Positions 7,411 to 14,297 of a stretch of DNA of 24,750 bases are shown piece by piece; the stretch's first letter is position 1, and each line of letters begins with the position of its first letter. The notes beneath the pieces were generated by a model that was not told the DNA's origin, did no database searches, and worked only from the letters and a program-made list of their open reading frames with translations. This DNA comes from Clostridia bacterium (GTDB taxonomy: Bacteria; Bacillota; Clostridia; Christensenellales; Borkfalkiaceae), in NCBI GenBank assembly GCA_017505675.1, contig JAFVOV010000010.1, positions 1 through 24,750 of the forward strand, in the 5' to 3' direction. The position numbers and the translations under genes are program-made.

Positions 7411-7433
7411 ATAAGCGCACGGGAAGTTTTATT
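7394..7433 (+). terminator. Perfect inverted repeat with T-rich tail: icd terminator or operator
   Basis: TTCCCGTG 7394-7401 pairs with CACGGGAA 7418-7425, and three further pairs (two of them G-U) extend the stem to 11. The ten-base loop is TAAAATATAA. GTTTTATTT follows the stem. It has the form of an intrinsic terminator for icd, yet the loop carries a good -10 element for the next gene, so a dual role is possible. Confidence 0.65.
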
Positions 7434-7446
7434 TAAGGGGGTTTTT

Positions 7447-8475
7447 ATGAAAAAGCTTTTAATCGCTAGTTTAATGCTTTTATTATCGTTAAGTTTGGTT
7501 CTGTTTGGCGCGTGCGCAGGGGATAGTGATAAGCACAACTATTCTTCTACTTGGTCGTATGATGGCACTCACCATTATAAATCTTGTACTGATAGCGGTT
7601 GCGCGGAAGTTAAAGATAAGGCTATGCACGATATTAAAGATGGTTCTTGTTCTATCTGTGGATATAATAATTCCGTAACCGTTACCGCTAGTGAAGATAA
7701 TTACCGAACGGTTTTAAAATCCTTAAACGAAGGCGATATAGTTGGTTTAACTGACGGGCAATACGGAGCGTTTACTTTAGAAAACGTCAAAAACGTTACT
7801 TTTATCGGGCTGGGGGAAGACGTTATTTTTAGCGATAACGTTTATATAAATCTCGGCAATGAAAACATTACTTTTAAAAATATAACTTTTAAAGGCGGTG
7901 TAACCAATAAAACGGGTTTTGAAATAAACAGCGCTATTGACGGGTTGACTATAAAGGACTGTATATTTAAAAGGTATTCCCAAATTAGGGGAATGAGCAA
8001 AAATGAAAATGTTAAAAATATAGTAATAGAAGATTGTACCTTTACGGATATTCAAGACGGTGAAGATGAACTAGTTAGCGCTATTAACGTTTATTTGGTT
8101 GAAAATTTTACTCTTAAAAATTGTTCGTTTGATAACGTTGAATATAACGCAGTGCAAATAGGTAACTACGGTATCACCGGTAAAATAATAGTTACGGGAA
8201 ATGAATTCGTTAATATCGGCGATAGAATTTTGTATTTCGTTAGCGTTGCAAATATTACTGAAAGTGTTATTTCTGGTAATTATTTTGAAAACAATAGTGA
8301 TTGCGTAAAATCTGACGGGCAATATATAAAGGTGTCTACGGGCGAAACGGGTTGTATAGTCGTAGGGCAAAACACTTGGGCGGAAATCCCCGGTAGAAAT
8401 GAAACGGCTTTTTGTGGAATTGATAAAGATTATATAGTATATGACAGGACGGAACAGTTGACCGTTGAAGAATAA
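7447..8475 (+). CDS. Secreted lipoprotein with Cys/His-rich module and right-handed beta-helix
   Basis: 342 residues. A lipoprotein signal peptide (KK, long Leu-rich core, FGAC) ends at Cys23, so the product is probably lipid-anchored on the outer face of the membrane. Residues about 30-75 carry paired Cys and His residues (HNYSSTW, THHYKSC, SGC, SCSICGY), a small module common in Clostridia surface proteins that could bind zinc. From about residue 80 on, repeated strands such as NITFKNITFKGG, GLTIKDCIF, NIVIEDCTF and NFTLKNCSF mark a parallel beta-helix, the fold of many polysaccharide lyases and pectinases. No catalytic residues could be assigned. SD AAGGGGG precedes the ATG. It is probably a carbohydrate-related surface protein, but this is inference. 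Confidence 0.8.
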   Translation: MKKLLIASLMLLLSLSLVLFGACAGDSDKHNYSSTWSYDGTHHYKSCTDSGCAEVKDKAMHDIKDGSCSICGYNNSVTVTASEDNYRTVLKSLNEGDIVGLTDGQYGAFTLENVKNVTFIGLGEDVIFSDNVYINLGNENITFKNITFKGGVTNKTGFEINSAIDGLTIKDCIFKRYSQIRGMSKNENVKNIVIEDCTFTDIQDGEDELVSAINVYLVENFTLKNCSFDNVEYNAVQIGNYGITGKIIVTGNEFVNIGDRILYFVSVANITESVISGNYFENNSDCVKSDGQYIKVSTGETGCIVVGQNTWAEIPGRNETAFCGIDKDYIVYDRTEQLTVEE

Positions 8476-8482
8476 AAAATAA

Positions 8483-8510
8483 AACCCCTGCGGAATTTTC
8501 CGCAGGGGTT
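8483..8510 (-). terminator. Convergent terminator between the lipoprotein gene and mntP
   Basis: AACCCCTGCGG 8483-8493 pairs perfectly with CCGCAGGGGTT 8500-8510. On the minus strand the stem is followed by a T-rich tail (complement of 8471-8484), which makes it a strong terminator for mntP. On the plus strand the tail is poor in T, although the stem lies directly after the lipoprotein stop and may serve both. Confidence 0.9.
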
Positions 8511-8515
8511 AAATA

Positions 8516-9100
8516 TTAAACTATTGCTTCAATTAAAGATTTCGTTGCAAGAATAAACAGTATTATTGCGCCCAACCATTCGGCGTAGCCACCGAAAAGT
8601 TTACCAAGGCTTTTGCCGAAGATTAACGCTACTGAAACGAATATGAAAGTTACCACCGCTATAACCGCAACTGCAATATATACTGAAAAAGTTAAGTTTA
8701 TTAAGGTTACGCCTACTGCAAGCGCGTCAATGCTGGTTGCAAGCGCTTGAACTAATAAAACCGCTAAAGTAAATTTTGCGTTGTCGTTACATTTTTTCTC
8801 TTTTTCTGAAACGCTACATTGTTTTTCTTTGAAAATATCTATAACGATTTTAATTGCTAAAATAAAAAATATAACGGCTGTAATATAATCTGTAATAGTG
8901 CCTATAACGCTTGAAAAAAGATAACCTATATAATAACCGATAAGTGGCATAACGCCTTGAAATATTGCAAACGCAATCGGCATTGACCATTCGTTTTTTA
9001 TCGTCAAAGTCTTTTTATAAGTTGCGCAATTTGCAATGGTCAGCGCGCACGCGTCTATTGATAAGGCTATGCCTATTAAAATAATTTCGTAAAGTTCCAT
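8516..9100 (-). CDS. mntP: Manganese efflux pump MntP
   Basis: Integral membrane protein of 194 residues with six hydrophobic segments arranged as two similar halves. Each half carries the family motif with a membrane-buried aspartate: IALSIDACAL (Asp16) and ATSIDALAVG (Asp125). These correspond to acidic residues known to matter for manganese export in MntP. A polar loop of about 20 residues with KEKQCSVSEKEKKC joins the halves. A consensus promoter lies 17 bases upstream. No yybP-ykoY manganese riboswitch is visible in the short leader. The gene is convergent with the lipoprotein gene and divergent from ung. Confidence 0.92.
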   Translation of the reverse strand: MELYEIILIGIALSIDACALTIANCATYKKTLTIKNEWSMPIAFAIFQGVMPLIGYYIGYLFSSVIGTITDYITAVIFFILAIKIVIDIFKEKQCSVSEKEKKCNDNAKFTLAVLLVQALATSIDALAVGVTLINLTFSVYIAVAVIAVVTFIFVSVALIFGKSLGKLFGGYAEWLGAIILFILATKSLIEAIV

Positions 9101-9116
9101 AAAAATCCTTTAGGTC

Positions 9117-9145
9117 AGTATATAAAATTATATTGCTTTTGTCAA
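9117..9145 (-). promoter_or_regulatory. Promoter of mntP
   Basis: On the minus strand TTGACA (9145-9140) and TATACT (9122-9117) are separated by exactly 17 bases, close to perfect consensus. AAAGGA lies just before the mntP ATG. Confidence 0.8.
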
Positions 9146-9162
9146 TTAAAATATGATATTAT
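9133..9162 (+). promoter_or_regulatory. Candidate promoter of ung
   Basis: TTGCTT 9133-9138 and TATTAT 9157-9162, with an 18-base spacer, face ung. They overlap the mntP promoter on the other strand, so the two may compete or share a regulator. Confidence 0.4.
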
Positions 9163-9194
9163 ATATCTAATAAGCGGTAAGTTAAAGGATACTT

Positions 9195-9863
9195 ATGATA
9201 AAAATTACTGAAGAATGGGATAAGATTTTAGAAGATGAATTTTCATCTGCATATTATCTTAAACTGCGTGAATTTCTAAAAACTGAATATTCTACCAAAA
9301 CGGTGTATCCTTCAATGTACGATATATTTAACAGTATGAAATATACGTCTTTTGATAACGTTAAAGTAGTTTTGTTGGGGCAAGACCCTTATCATAACGA
9401 AGGTCAAGCAATGGGGCTTTCTTTTTCCGTGCCGGACGGCATTGATAAACCGCCGTCACTTGTTAATATGTTTAAAGAATTAGAAGCGGAAACGGGCATT
9501 AAACCCAAAAGTAGCGGAAACCTTATCGGTTGGGCAAAACAAGGCGTGTTACTGCTTAACACCGTTCTTACCGTGCGCGCGCATCAAGCGAATTCGCATA
9601 AAGGGCAAGGGTGGGAATTGTTTACCGATAGTATTATAAAGAAGATTTCCGATAAAAAAGAACACGTTGTATTCTTATTGTGGGGTGGCAACGCTCGCAG
9701 TAAGAAACCGCTTATAGACGGTAAAAAGCATTTAATTTTAGAGTGCGCGCATCCTAGCCCGCTATCTGCGTATAACGGTTTTTTTGGATGTGGACATTAT
9801 TTAAAGACTAACGAATATTTATCTTCTTTCGGCATAGAGCCGATTGACTGGAGTGCATTATGA
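9195..9863 (+). CDS. ung: Uracil-DNA glycosylase, family 1
   Basis: Cytoplasmic repair enzyme of 222 residues that removes uracil from DNA. The water-activating motif GQDPYH is at residues 62-67 with Asp64, and the DNA-intercalation motif HPSPLSAYNGF begins at His186. SFSVPDG and LLLNTVLTVRAHQANSH are further family signatures. Length is normal. AAAGGATACTT before the ATG gives the ribosome binding site. Its last four bases overlap the next start (ATGA), so the two genes are probably co-translated. Confidence 0.97.
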   Translation: MIKITEEWDKILEDEFSSAYYLKLREFLKTEYSTKTVYPSMYDIFNSMKYTSFDNVKVVLLGQDPYHNEGQAMGLSFSVPDGIDKPPSLVNMFKELEAETGIKPKSSGNLIGWAKQGVLLLNTVLTVRAHQANSHKGQGWELFTDSIIKKISDKKEHVVFLLWGGNARSKKPLIDGKKHLILECAHPSPLSAYNGFFGCGHYLKTNEYLSSFGIEPIDWSAL

Positions 9864-11068
9864 AATACGTTGTAATATTAGGGGACGGAATGGCAGATTA
9901 CCGCCAGCCGTCTTTGGGCGGAAAAACCCCGCTTATGCTTGCAAATAAACCTTATATAGACGGGCTTGCTAAAAATAGTGAAGTCGGTTTATGCCGTACC
10001 GTTCCGTGTGGAATGAAACCGGGTAGTGATGTTGCAAATCTTTCCGTTTTAGGTTACGCTCCGCACGAATGTTATACGGGGCGCTCACCGCTAGAAGCGG
10101 CGTCTATCGGTATTGACCTAAAGGATACTGACGTTACCGCGCGCGCAAATTTAGTAACCGTTACGGATGAAATAAACTACGCGGATAAAACTATGGTTGA
10201 TTACAGCGCGGGTGAAATATCTACTTTAGAAGCAAAAACTCTCATTGAATATCTTGCAAAAGAATTAAACGACGATATTTATACCCTTTACGCAGGGATA
10301 AGTTACCGCCATTGCTTGGTTATGAATAACGGCGTGGTGGCTGGCGACTTAACCCCGCCGCACGATATTACGGGTAAACCTGTTAAAGAATATTTGCCTA
10401 AATCTGACGCGGGTAAAAAGTTACTTGCGTTAATGGAAAAATCTTATGAACTTCTAAAAAATCATCCTATAAACGTTGAAAGGGTTAAAAAGGGTAAAAA
10501 CCCCGCCAATTCCCTTTGGTTCTGGGGAGAAGGCACTAAACCTGCTCTTCAGAGTTTTGAAGATAAGTTTTCGCTTAAAGGCGGTATTATTTCTGCGGTA
10601 GATTTACTTAAAGGGATTGCTAAACTTGCAAAAATGCGTGTTATTGAAGTTGACGGCGCAACTGGTAATTACGATACTAACTTTGCCGGCAAAGCAAAGG
10701 CGTGCCTTGAAGGGCTTAAAGGCGGACTAGATTTTGTTTACGTTCATATGGAAGCCCCTGACGAATGTGGTCACCACGGCGACGCTGAACATAAGATTTA
10801 CTCTATAGGTGAAATTGATAAGGTGGTTAAAACGGTTGCCGAAGGTTTGAAAGACGCTGGCGAAGATTTTGCAATGCTTATTGCGCCCGACCACCCAACG
10901 CCTATATCAATTATGACGCATTGCGCCGACCCCGTGCCTTATTTAATTTATAGAAGTAATAAACCTTTTGATGGTTGTTCGAAGTGTTATGATGAAGAAC
11001 AGGCTGAAAAGTCTGGTATCTTCGTAGAAAAGGGAACGGATTTAATTAAAAAACTTATTAACGGATAA
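9860..11068 (+). CDS. apgM: Cofactor-independent phosphoglycerate mutase, archaeal type
   Basis: 402 residues of the alkaline-phosphatase superfamily (COG3635 type), interconverting 3- and 2-phosphoglycerate in glycolysis. The N-terminal metal site is in VVILGDGMADY. TPLMLANKPYID, GSDVANLSVLGY and GRSPLEAASIGI are characteristic, and EAPDECGHHGD and IAPDHPTP give the remaining metal ligands. It differs from the larger GpmI and from the cofactor-dependent GpmA. Some bacterial relatives are annotated near homoserine metabolism, but no such genes are seen here. It starts inside the ung stop (ATGA) and is followed by a terminator. Confidence 0.93.
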   Translation: MKYVVILGDGMADYRQPSLGGKTPLMLANKPYIDGLAKNSEVGLCRTVPCGMKPGSDVANLSVLGYAPHECYTGRSPLEAASIGIDLKDTDVTARANLVTVTDEINYADKTMVDYSAGEISTLEAKTLIEYLAKELNDDIYTLYAGISYRHCLVMNNGVVAGDLTPPHDITGKPVKEYLPKSDAGKKLLALMEKSYELLKNHPINVERVKKGKNPANSLWFWGEGTKPALQSFEDKFSLKGGIISAVDLLKGIAKLAKMRVIEVDGATGNYDTNFAGKAKACLEGLKGGLDFVYVHMEAPDECGHHGDAEHKIYSIGEIDKVVKTVAEGLKDAGEDFAMLIAPDHPTPISIMTHCADPVPYLIYRSNKPFDGCSKCYDEEQAEKSGIFVEKGTDLIKKLING

Positions 11069-11082
11069 TTTTATTTTCGACA

Positions 11083-11120
11083 AAAAAACCGCTGCAATAA
11101 ATTTTTTGCGGCGGTTTTTT
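11083..11120 (+). terminator. Intrinsic terminator of ung-apgM
   Basis: ACCGCTGCAA 11088-11097 pairs with TTGCGGCGGT 11106-11115 (one G-U pair). An upstream A-run extends the helix against the T-run 11115-11120. Confidence 0.92.
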
Positions 11121-11165
11121 GGTATATCGTGATTTTTTTATTCATATATTTTTATAAATGGCTCT

Positions 11166-11223
11166 GACACAAATTCTGACTGATTTTTAGCGGAAAAATT
11201 ACTAATCAGTCATTTTTTGTGAC
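11166..11223 (+). repeat. Long interrupted inverted repeat upstream of the spoIVFA-like gene
   Basis: Nested arms: CACAAA 11168-11173 with TTTGTG 11216-11221, TGACTGAT 11177-11184 with ATCAGTCA 11205-11212, and a short T/A stem inside. There is no T-run after it, so it is not a terminator. It lies 36 bases before the next gene. The right half carries TTACTAATCAGT (11199-11210), which recurs exactly at 16752-16763 before the cyclophilin-like gene. It may be an operator or an mRNA leader structure. Confidence 0.55.
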
Positions 11224-11258
11224 GTAGCATTATAAATCATAGGGATAGGAGAACGGAT

Positions 11259-12074
11259 ATGAATGAAAAATTGCAATACGCTTCAATGCTGGAAATTCCG
11301 GTAAATACTTGTAGCGTTACCCAAACCGTAACTAAAAGAAAGAGAAACGGTAAAAAGAAAAAAGTCAACCCCGAAGCAGTTAAAGAAGAATTGCTTAATA
11401 GAATTAACTCGCAAGACGGCGTTGCGCCTTTAGAAGAAACGCCAAGCGAGCAAGCCGTATCGGAAACGGTGGTTGATGCGGATTATAATAATGATAGCGT
11501 TGAAAACGGCGCTCTTGAAACGGCAAGCGTTTATTCCGCAACCGAGAAAAAGAAAAAACCGTTTAAGTTTACCGTGGTTGGCGTGCAACTTGCGGTTATC
11601 GGCGTTTTAATAGCGACTATCTTTTTAACTAACGCATTTTACGCTGATAGCGGTATAAACGTATTTTTAAAAAGCGTTTTCGGTAACGGCTCGGAAACCG
11701 AAGTGGTAGACGCGCGCACTTATGAAGATTTTGCGCCCGTAATTTCCGTTGGTGACGGCACGGTTGCCGTTGAGGCAGGCGTAATTTCGTTTGCGGGTAA
11801 AGGTAGCGTTTACGCTCCGTGCGACGGAACTGTTTCTGCTGTTACGCAGGGCGACGACGGACTTTTTATGATGGAAATTACTCATAGCGATAATTTTAAA
11901 ACTGTGCTTTCCGGGTTAAAACACGCTTACGCTGTTAGTGGTGATTTGGTATATTCAAACATACCCGTTGGATATTACACGGGCGAAGATGCAAGTATGT
12001 GCTTTATGAGTGGTGACGGCGTAGTTATTTCCGACTATCAAATAGTTGACAGTTCGGTGGTATGGGTGGTATAA
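11259..12074 (+). CDS. spoIVFA: SpoIVFA-like membrane protein with degenerate M23/LytM domain
   Basis: 271 residues. A basic N-terminal region (RKRNGKKKK, residues about 27-36) and an acidic low-complexity linker precede one membrane segment (about 105-128, VVGVQLAVIGVLIATIFLT). An extracytoplasmic domain of about 130 residues follows. Its GSVYAPCDGTVSAV stretch matches the LytM/peptidase M23 beta-fold, but the zinc-binding HxxxD and HxH motifs are absent, as in SpoIVFA, which anchors and inhibits the SpoIVFB protease. SD GGATAGGAG precedes the ATG. It overlaps the protease gene by 13 bases. The pairing with an M50 protease is the main reason for the name; sequence similarity alone would be weak. 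Confidence 0.75.
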   Translation: MNEKLQYASMLEIPVNTCSVTQTVTKRKRNGKKKKVNPEAVKEELLNRINSQDGVAPLEETPSEQAVSETVVDADYNNDSVENGALETASVYSATEKKKKPFKFTVVGVQLAVIGVLIATIFLTNAFYADSGINVFLKSVFGNGSETEVVDARTYEDFAPVISVGDGTVAVEAGVISFAGKGSVYAPCDGTVSAVTQGDDGLFMMEITHSDNFKTVLSGLKHAYAVSGDLVYSNIPVGYYTGEDASMCFMSGDGVVISDYQIVDSSVVWVV

Positions 12075-12898
12075 GTTTATCCGTTCATCCGCTATTTTAT
12101 ATCTTTGGGCTTTATTATGCGCTCACGGGTAGGATTTTCGTATTCGTAATATATACGATAACTGCCGTTGCGCATGAATTAGGGCATTCCTTTTCTGCGG
12201 CGGGCGCTGGGTATAGGCTTAATAAAATTACGCTTATGCCCTTTGGCGCAGTCGTTTCGGGAAATATTGACGGTCTTAAATTTTCAGACGAGATTAAAAT
12301 TGCCCTGTCTGGTCCAACGCTTAACCTTTTAATAGGAATGCTTTTCGTTGCAACGTGGTGGATTTATCCTGAAAGTTACGCTTATACCGACGTGGTTGCG
12401 GAAGCAAACTTTGCAATGGCGCTAATAAATTTTTTGCCCGTTTTTCCGCTTGACGGTGGAAGAATACTTTCAGCGTATTTATCGGGGAAATTCGGTGAAA
12501 AGCGCGCGGGTAAAATTTGTGGCGTAATCGGCGGAATGGTTGCCGGTGTTTTATTTGCTTTGTTTATTTTAACGCTTTTTTACACGGTAAACGTTTCCTT
12601 GCTGTTTTTTTCACTATTCGTAATTTTTGGAACGTTTGGTAAGGCAAAAAATAATAAATATATTAAAATCTATAATTCGCTAACCGTTGAAAAGTTAAAA
12701 AGGGGTATGCCTTTTAAAAAGCAGGCGCTTGAAAAAAACGCGTCGGTTAAAAAGATGATGAGCATATTAGATGAAAACGCCGTAAATGAAATTGCGGTCT
12801 TTGACGGAGAAAGGCAAATTGCGCTTTTATCGCAAGAGAGAATAGGCAAAATTATAGAAAAAGGCAATCTTTACGCAAAACTTGCCGAATATTTATAG
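12062..12898 (+). CDS. spoIVFB: SpoIVFB-like site-2 intramembrane metalloprotease (M50)
   Basis: 278 residues. The zinc motif HELGH is at residues 38-42 inside a membrane segment, and the third ligand is in NFLPVFPLDGGRIL (Asp131). Several hydrophobic segments make up residues 8-200. A soluble tail from about residue 215 resembles half of a CBS domain, the part that contacts the pro-sigma factor in SpoIVFB. In Bacillus the enzyme activates sigma-K in the mother cell during sporulation. It overlaps the spoIVFA-like gene by 13 bases, so the inhibitor and protease are translationally coupled. No cognate pro-sigma gene is in the window, so the substrate is unknown. The next 110 bases downstream hold no convincing terminator. 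Confidence 0.85.
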   Translation: MGGISLSVHPLFYIFGLYYALTGRIFVFVIYTITAVAHELGHSFSAAGAGYRLNKITLMPFGAVVSGNIDGLKFSDEIKIALSGPTLNLLIGMLFVATWWIYPESYAYTDVVAEANFAMALINFLPVFPLDGGRILSAYLSGKFGEKRAGKICGVIGGMVAGVLFALFILTLFYTVNVSLLFFSLFVIFGTFGKAKNNKYIKIYNSLTVEKLKRGMPFKKQALEKNASVKKMMSILDENAVNEIAVFDGERQIALLSQERIGKIIEKGNLYAKLAEYL

Positions 12899-13008
12899 AA
12901 TATAATTTCAATATCTTGTGTTGATTTTGTTTTATAAGTCAAAATGTGGGAAACGTTTAAAAAATTAGTGTTTTTTATTTAAAAAGTTTAAAAAATCGCT
13001 TGAAAAAC

Positions 13009-13037
13009 TTGACAATGTATACGTTATTTAGTATAAT
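13009..13037 (+). promoter_or_regulatory. Consensus promoter of the rpmG-secE-nusG cluster
   Basis: TTGACA 13009-13014 and TATAAT 13032-13037 are separated by 17 bases: a perfect sigma-A consensus, as expected for translation-machinery genes. Transcription should start near 13044. Confidence 0.93.
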
Positions 13038-13040
13038 CAA

Positions 13041-13072
13041 TTAGCATCTCGGTTTCGGGGTGTTAATTTTTT
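13041..13072 (+). promoter_or_regulatory. Hairpin at the 5' end of the rpmG transcript, with T-run
   Basis: TTAGCATCTC 13041-13050 pairs with GGGGTGTTAA 13057-13066 around a six-base loop (several G-U pairs), followed directly by a run of T. It begins at the predicted transcription start. It could be an attenuator or a stabilising 5' stem. The rpmG RBS (GGAAGG) lies about 14 bases further on. Confidence 0.5.
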
Positions 13073-13091
13073 GATGTTCGGAAGGTGCATT

Positions 13092-13256
13092 ATGGCAGCA
13101 AAAGGCGCAAGAGCAAAGATTACGTTGGCTTGCACGGAATGTAAGCAAAGGAATTACGATACGTTCAAGAATAAAAAGAACGATACCGAAAGATTGGAAA
13201 TGCAAAAATATTGCAAATTCTGCAAAAAGCATACCACTCATAAAGAAGCGAAATAA
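13092..13256 (+). CDS. rpmG: 50S ribosomal protein L33
   Basis: 54 residues. The four-cysteine zinc-ribbon form: CTEC (Cys14, Cys17) and CKFC (Cys41, Cys44), with the family core LACTECKQRNYDTFKNKKN. ATG 13092 was chosen because CGGAAGGTG lies just upstream and the product then starts as homologues do; the frame opens earlier at 13071. It is the first gene of the rpmG-secE-nusG group. This is the zinc-requiring paralogue type; a cysteine-less alternative, if present, is elsewhere. Confidence 0.97.
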   Translation: MAAKGARAKITLACTECKQRNYDTFKNKKNDTERLEMQKYCKFCKKHTTHKEAK

Positions 13257-13313
13257 GTTTATTATCGCTTTTATAAGCCTGCTTAAGGCTAAAACTATAA
13301 GGGGCAAGCGTAA

Positions 13314-13613
13314 ATGAAAAAAGAAAAGACCGCTGTTACCGGTGATTTTGTCGGTAGCGATAACGCTAAACAGCAAAAAGAAGTAAAAAAGGCAAAGAAT
13401 AACAAGAACAAAAAGCCTGGGTTCTTTAAAAGAATGGGCGCTAAAATCAAAGACGTTTTTTCTGAACTTAAAAAGGTCAACTGGCCTAACTTTGCAAAAG
13501 TAGTTAAACAGACGGGCGTTGTTTTAGCAGTTGTTCTAGTTTTCTTGGTCGTTATTACCGCGTTCGATTTCGGTTTATCCCAACTTTTAGAATTGATTTC
13601 ACCGAAGAGTTAA
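13314..13613 (+). CDS. secE: Preprotein translocase subunit SecE
   Basis: 99 residues, small membrane subunit of the SecYEG channel. A lysine-rich extension (about 1-40) leads to the amphipathic helix with the conserved ELKKVNWPN motif (about residues 51-59) and one C-terminal membrane segment (about 67-90). AAGGGG precedes the ATG. It lies 57 bases after rpmG and 10 bases before nusG, the standard neighbourhood. Confidence 0.96.
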   Translation: MKKEKTAVTGDFVGSDNAKQQKEVKKAKNNKNKKPGFFKRMGAKIKDVFSELKKVNWPNFAKVVKQTGVVLAVVLVFLVVITAFDFGLSQLLELISPKS

Positions 13614-13623
13614 GGAGAGTGTG

Positions 13624-14175
13624 ATGGCAGAACAACAAAGATGGTATGTCATTCATACCTATTCCGGTTACGAGGCTATGGTAAAAGACAGCCTTGAAAA
13701 ACTCATTGAAAACAATAACTTGCAAGAAAACATCTTTGAGATTAAAATTCCTATGGAAGAAACTCTTGAAGAAAAGGCTAACGGCAAGAAAAAACTTGTT
13801 GAAAGAAAGAAGTTTCCTTGCTACGTTTTCTTGAAAATGATTTATAGCAACGATATTTGGTATTTGGTAACTAACACCAGAGGCGTTACGGGTTTCGTTG
13901 GTCCGCAAGGCAGACCGCTTCCTTTAACTGATGAAGAAGTTGCAAGAATGGGTTTAGAAGAAGTTGCGTTATCAATAGACTTTACCGTTGGTGATACCGT
14001 TACCGTAGTATCAGGCCCGCTTGAATCATTCTCGGGCGTGGTTACTTCGCTAGTTGAAGCAACGCAAAAGGTTATGGTCAACGTTGAAATGTTCGGTAGA
14101 AAAACCGACGTTGAACTTGACTTCGTTCAGGTTAAAAAAGTTTCCGTTGATGGGGACTCTGCTGAACAAGCGTAA
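13624..14175 (+). CDS. nusG: Transcription termination/antitermination factor NusG
   Basis: 183 residues. The NGN domain opens with WYVIHTYSGYEAMV and contains FPCYVFLKM and NTRGVTGFVG. The C-terminal KOW domain carries GDTVTVVSGPLESFSGVV. It binds RNA polymerase and couples it to ribosomes or Rho. Start ATG 13624 was preferred over GTG 13621 because AAGGAG (13612-13617) then has a normal six-base spacing. It follows secE by 10 bases. Confidence 0.97.
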   Translation: MAEQQRWYVIHTYSGYEAMVKDSLEKLIENNNLQENIFEIKIPMEETLEEKANGKKKLVERKKFPCYVFLKMIYSNDIWYLVTNTRGVTGFVGPQGRPLPLTDEEVARMGLEEVALSIDFTVGDTVTVVSGPLESFSGVVTSLVEATQKVMVNVEMFGRKTDVELDFVQVKKVSVDGDSAEQA

Positions 14176-14232
14176 ACATTATTTAAATATATAATATAGT
14201 CTACTTTCGGTTTATAGACCGACTGTTATAGA

Positions 14233-14279
14233 GTGGGAGTTGCGTTAAATTTTTAACACTGGCGCAACGGTAGTACCAC
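14233..14279 (+). promoter_or_regulatory. Candidate L1-binding autoregulatory hairpin before rplK (copy A)
   Basis: GTGGGA 14233-14238 and GTACCAC 14273-14279 form an outer stem (GTGG/CCAC). Inside is a hairpin GTTGCG 14239-14244 / CGCAAC 14263-14268, and GGTA forms the 3' side of an uneven internal loop. Copy B before rplA has the same outer parts. Ribosomal protein L1 represses the rplK-rplA operon through a mimic of its 23S rRNA site in many bacteria; assigning these hairpins to L1 is inference from position and duplication. The rplK SD GGAGG follows seven bases later. A small hairpin (14207-14222) precedes it. Confidence 0.6.
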
Positions 14280-14297
14280 CAAATGGAGGAAACAATT

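Noticed and set aside
11140..11180. Possible sigma-E type promoter before the SpoIVFA-like gene
   Set aside because: TCATATA and GACACAAAT resemble the two boxes only loosely and the spacing is too long; not supported as a feature.
12899..13008. Terminator after the SpoIVFB-like gene
   Set aside because: Only A-T pairings such as ATTTTG/CAAAAT were found, too weak to support.
13041..13376. Open frame on the minus strand across rpmG
   Set aside because: It is antisense to rpmG and its promoter, hydrophobic by chance, and has no recognisable family.
14190..14195. TATAAT as a separate rplK promoter
   Set aside because: No -35 hexamer at 16-18 bases upstream; AT-rich DNA gives such matches by chance.
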